From Chloroflexota bacterium (GTDB lineage Bacteria > Chloroflexota > UBA6077): a DNA stretch of 6,654 bases. The translations under genes were made by a program, and so were the position numbers. The notes below the pieces were generated by a model. It did no database searches and was not told where the DNA came from. It saw only the letters and a program-made list of their open reading frames with translations. The stretch spans positions 1 through 6,654 of the forward strand of contig JAJYKO010000313.1 in assembly GCA_021788565.1 (NCBI GenBank), in the 5' to 3' direction. Positions 4,680-6,654 of this stretch are shown piece by piece. Within the stretch, counting starts at the first letter, position 1. The number at the start of each line of letters is the position of its first letter.

Positions 4680-6599
4680 TCATGAAGTTGGTGAGTGGCA
4701 GCCCGTACAGGTGGCAGCGGTGCGACCCTGGTGATCTGACGGCAATCCGGTGGGTGCGGGGCCACCCACTGTGTGACAGGCAGTACACTGCTCCCTGCCC
4801 TGAATGGGGTGGGGAATGGCCGGCGGCACCGCGGCCTGCGCGGGAGGGGCGGTTGGAGCTGCTGCGGGGACGGCAGTGGGTCGAGCGGCCGGCCCGGCGG
4901 TTGGCGCCGCCTGGGTGGGGGCTGGGACAGCAGGTGTTGCGGATGCGGGGGACGGTGCAACGGTGGGCGAGGCGGCCGGCCCAATAGTGGCTGCTCCCTG
5001 CGGCGCCGAGGTCTGCGAGACGGGATGGCATCCAAGGCAGGTGTCGCTGGTTCGCCCCTGGTGATCGGCAGGCTGACCCGTGGGGGCTGCTCCGCCAACC
5101 GCATGACACGCGGTGCATTGCTCTCGACCCTGGACCTGGTGCGGAACGGCCGGCGGCAGAACCGGCACCGTCTGCGGCTGGGATGGGGTGGTGCCCGCGG
5201 GTGCCGCCGCGGGGGGCGGCGTCGCGATTTGAGTCGGGTAGTGGCAGTCGAGGCAGAACGAGCTGATCGTCTTCCCCGTGGCCGCGCCCTTGATGCCCAC
5301 CAGCTTCCCGTGACAGCGGAAGCAGCCCGCGTGGCTCGCCCAGTCCGGATAGGTCGCTGGCGTCACGTCCATGTTGGGGAAGACCGAGCTCTGGTATATG
5401 TTCTTTATCATGGCGACGGCCTGCTTGATCTGTGCCCCATACTGGCCGTACGCTTGGGGCTGCTGTGTCTGGTAGTACTGCTCGATGGCGTCGATCCGCT
5501 TCAGGGTCTGCTGGTACTGATCGTCGGTCACCGTTGCGCCGGGGTTGCCCAGGGCCTGCATCGCCTGCTGCTTGATGAATGGAATGGCCGGGCTGATGTT
5601 CCCCTGCGACATCGCGCTGTCCATCGCACCTCCGAGATCGCCGAAGTTGTGGGCAGCCCGGTTGTGACAGTCGATGCAGTCCATTTGGCGCTGGTTACTC
5701 TGGATAAGCTCGGGGGTTACCTCGTACTCTTTGTCGGGGAGGACGTATTCGTCAACCGAGCCATCCGGCTTCACCACCCGCACCCAGCCGATCACCGACC
5801 TCTTGTCGTCCAAGGGCAGATAGGTGAGTTTCGCCGTCGTGTGCCAGTGGATGCCGGTGCCCAGTGCGCTGCCACCTACCCTGAACACCATCGGCTGAGA
5901 GGTCATGGTGTTCTTCTGATCCTCGGCGTAGCTCACGAAGTTGACCAGCTGGTCGCCGTAGAATTGCTGCGGCCAGTGGCACTGCTCGCAGGTGTCCCTG
6001 CTGGGGCGAAGGTCCGTGATGGGGGCGGGGATGGGGCGAGGATAGTTGTTGAGGGCAACCGCTACCACCTGCCTGATGCCCGTGATCTTGGATTTCACGA
6101 GCCATGGGGCGCCGGGGCCGATGTGGCAGCTCACGCACTCCACCCTCGCGTGAGGGGAGGCCGAATGCGCGGCGTCCTCCGGCTGCATCACCTGGTGGCA
6201 GACCTTGCCGCAGAACTCGGTGGAGTCCATGAAGCCCGCCGCTCCCCAGGTGGTCACGGTCATAAGCAGCAGGATGCCCGCCGTCAGGCCCGAAAAGATC
6301 ATGATGCCCTTGCGCTGCCCGGGGTCGTTGAGGTTGAGGACCGGGAACGTGGCGGCAACCAGGCCGAACCTGGCCTGCCGGCGTCTCTCCAAAATGATGC
6401 CTATCGGGATCAGGATCAGCCCGATAACGAGGACTGTCGGGCCGACCATGAAGGCGAGGATGCCAGTGTAGGGATTGGCGACCGCGCCGGTGGCGCCAAG
6501 AACCGCTAGCACGACGATGATGACCAGGGAGAAGACCGCCATGACGGTGCCCAGGAGGCTGATCGGGTTCACCAGCGCGGGCCGCAAGTTCATCTGCAT
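4680..6599 (-). CDS. Membrane-anchored decahaem NapC/NirT-type cytochrome c, ImcH-like
   Basis: This 639-residue cytochrome probably takes electrons from the quinol pool and passes them to periplasmic or extracytoplasmic carriers. Three hydrophobic helices lie at about 11-36, 46-71 and 98-122. The haem domain follows with a CX3CH (C130-H135) and nine CXXCH motifs beginning at C155, C204, C308, C426, C449, C495, C521, C605 and C631. The core (123-453) includes PHARVECVSCHIGPGA (149-164) and GIHWHTTAKL (249-258), typical of the NapC/NirT family. Three helices plus a multihaem core resemble ImcH of Geobacter, known from extracellular electron transfer; NapC and NrfH themselves have one helix and fewer haems. 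A tail (454-639) holds two dihaem modules on Pro/Ala/Thr-rich linkers. Start codons at 6599 and 6593 are both ATG; GAGG at 6603-6606 is 3 nt from the first and 9 nt from the second, so the second may be used. The promoter is outside the window. Confidence 0.92.
   Translation of the reverse strand: MQMNLRPALVNPISLLGTVMAVFSLVIIVVLAVLGATGAVANPYTGILAFMVGPTVLVIGLILIPIGIILERRRQARFGLVAATFPVLNLNDPGQRKGIMIFSGLTAGILLLMTVTTWGAAGFMDSTEFCGKVCHQVMQPEDAAHSASPHARVECVSCHIGPGAPWLVKSKITGIRQVVAVALNNYPRPIPAPITDLRPSRDTCEQCHWPQQFYGDQLVNFVSYAEDQKNTMTSQPMVFRVGGSALGTGIHWHTTAKLTYLPLDDKRSVIGWVRVVKPDGSVDEYVLPDKEYEVTPELIQSNQRQMDCIDCHNRAAHNFGDLGGAMDSAMSQGNISPAIPFIKQQAMQALGNPGATVTDDQYQQTLKRIDAIEQYYQTQQPQAYGQYGAQIKQAVAMIKNIYQSSVFPNMDVTPATYPDWASHAGCFRCHGKLVGIKGAATGKTISSFCLDCHYPTQIATPPPAAAPAGTTPSQPQTVPVLPPAVPHQVQGREQCTACHAVGGAAPTGQPADHQGRTSDTCLGCHPVSQTSAPQGAATIGPAASPTVAPSPASATPAVPAPTQAAPTAGPAARPTAVPAAAPTAPPAQAAVPPAIPHPIQGREQCTACHTVGGPAPTGLPSDHQGRTAATCTGCHSPTS
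4695..4823 (-). repeat. Dihaem module, second copy (residues 593-635)
   Basis: This 43-residue unit has PAIPHP, then QGREQCTACH, a Gly/Pro-rich middle, SDHQGRT and a final CXXCH (C631-H635). It is identical to the first copy at 33 of 43 residues and lies 110 residues away. It forms the extreme C-terminus of the cytochrome, with four residues following. Each unit carries two haem sites, and the DHxGRT element between them is conserved. Confidence 0.85.
4824..5024 (-). other. Pro/Ala/Thr-rich linker between dihaem modules (residues 526-592)
   Basis: These 67 residues are almost entirely Pro, Ala, Thr, Ser, Gly and Val, with no haem motif. Such composition fits an extended flexible spacer that holds the terminal two haems away from the core. 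The coding strand is locally very GC-rich here. Confidence 0.75.
5025..5153 (-). repeat. Dihaem module, first copy (residues 483-525)
   Basis: This copy has PAVPHQ, QGREQCTACH (490-499), ADHQGRT (511-517) and CLGCH (521-525). It follows a Pro-rich linker (about 454-482) after the sixth haem motif of the core. Protein identity to the other copy is high, but the codons differ widely, so the duplication is not recent. Confidence 0.85.
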
Positions 6600-6602
6600 C
6601 CA

Positions 6603-6606
6603 CCTC
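6603..6606 (-). promoter_or_regulatory. Ribosome-binding site of the cytochrome gene
   Basis: GAGG on the minus strand lies 3 nt from the ATG at 6599 and 9 nt from the in-frame ATG at 6593. The spacing favours the second ATG, which would shorten the protein by two residues. Confidence 0.4.
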
Positions 6607-6608
6607 GC

Positions 6609-6642
6609 CGGGCTGGCTCCGCCCTAGGGCGGAGCCGGCCCG
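6609..6642. repeat. Strong inverted repeat upstream of the cytochrome gene
   Basis: The core 6615-6636 is a perfect palindrome: arms GGCTCCGCCC and GGGCGGAGCC around TA. One mismatch (6614/6637) separates it from five more complementary pairs (6609-6613 with 6638-6642). The resulting GC stem would be very stable and starts 2 nt beyond the ribosome-binding site of the cytochrome gene. It could end an upstream transcript, protect the cytochrome mRNA 5' end, or be a dispersed palindromic repeat. No T-run follows on either strand within view. Confidence 0.6.
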
Positions 6643-6654
6643 CATTCTCCTTGG

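Noticed and set aside
4824..5024. GC-rich, simple-looking stretch considered as a DNA tandem repeat or CRISPR-like array
   Set aside because: The unit length is irregular and there are no spacer/repeat blocks. It is explained by the Pro/Ala/Thr-rich linker coding sequence.
4773..6509. A 578-codon open frame on the plus strand opposite the cytochrome gene
   Set aside because: It is antisense to a protein with ten haem motifs and clear family features. Its translation is Arg/Gly/His-rich with no domain or membrane pattern, as expected for a GC-rich shadow frame.
5752..6645. A 297-codon minus-strand frame starting at an ATG after AAGGAG near the right edge
   Set aside because: It shares the strand with the cytochrome in another frame, and its translation is Arg/Pro/His/Gly-rich. 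The AAGGAG is only 1 nt from the ATG, which is too close.

Overview
This GC-rich bacterial window holds five credible protein genes in three transcription units. GC-rich codon use, a TTG start (peptidoglycan gene) and a multiheme cytochrome with 'PHPxxGREQCxxCH'-type modules suggest Chloroflexota or a similar high-GC, non-proteobacterial lineage. This is an inference from remembered family resemblance, not a computed placement.

Left part (1-522). A small two-helix membrane protein gene lies on the minus strand (127-354). The region between it and the plus-strand genes carries a good sigma-70-type promoter facing right (TTGACA, 17 bp, TAGTAT). An imperfect dyad covers its -10 and start point. 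Two further short palindromes and a weaker leftward extended -10 complete a plausible divergent control region.

Middle part (523-4560). A rightward three-gene run starts with a stand-alone ChrB N-terminal-domain protein (196 aa), without the usual C-terminal ChrB domain and without a ChrA transporter nearby. An 8-bp overlap couples it to a complete P2-like cation-transporting P-type ATPase (898 aa). A 68-bp gap separates this from a monofunctional glycosyltransferase-51 (peptidoglycan polymerase, 229 aa). The ATPase has all its catalytic motifs, but its ion-site residues differ from those of Ca2+ pumps, so its substrate is open. The arrangement suggests a metal or ion stress operon in which the ChrB-like protein is a sensor or accessory factor.

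Right part (4561-6654). Converging on this run from the minus strand is a 639-aa membrane-anchored NapC/NirT-type multiheme cytochrome with three N-terminal membrane helices and ten haem-binding motifs. Its architecture resembles ImcH-like quinol-oxidising cytochromes of extracellular electron transfer. Its C-terminus adds two copies of a two-haem module joined by a Pro/Ala/Thr-rich linker. A strong inverted repeat lies just upstream of its start, at the window edge. A 7-bp hairpin sits between the convergent gene ends.

The most notable points are the ChrB_N/P-type ATPase pairing with its operator-like dyad, the lysine-containing ion site of the ATPase, and the duplicated dihaem tail of the cytochrome. 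No CRISPR array, insertion sequence, tRNA or rRNA was seen.
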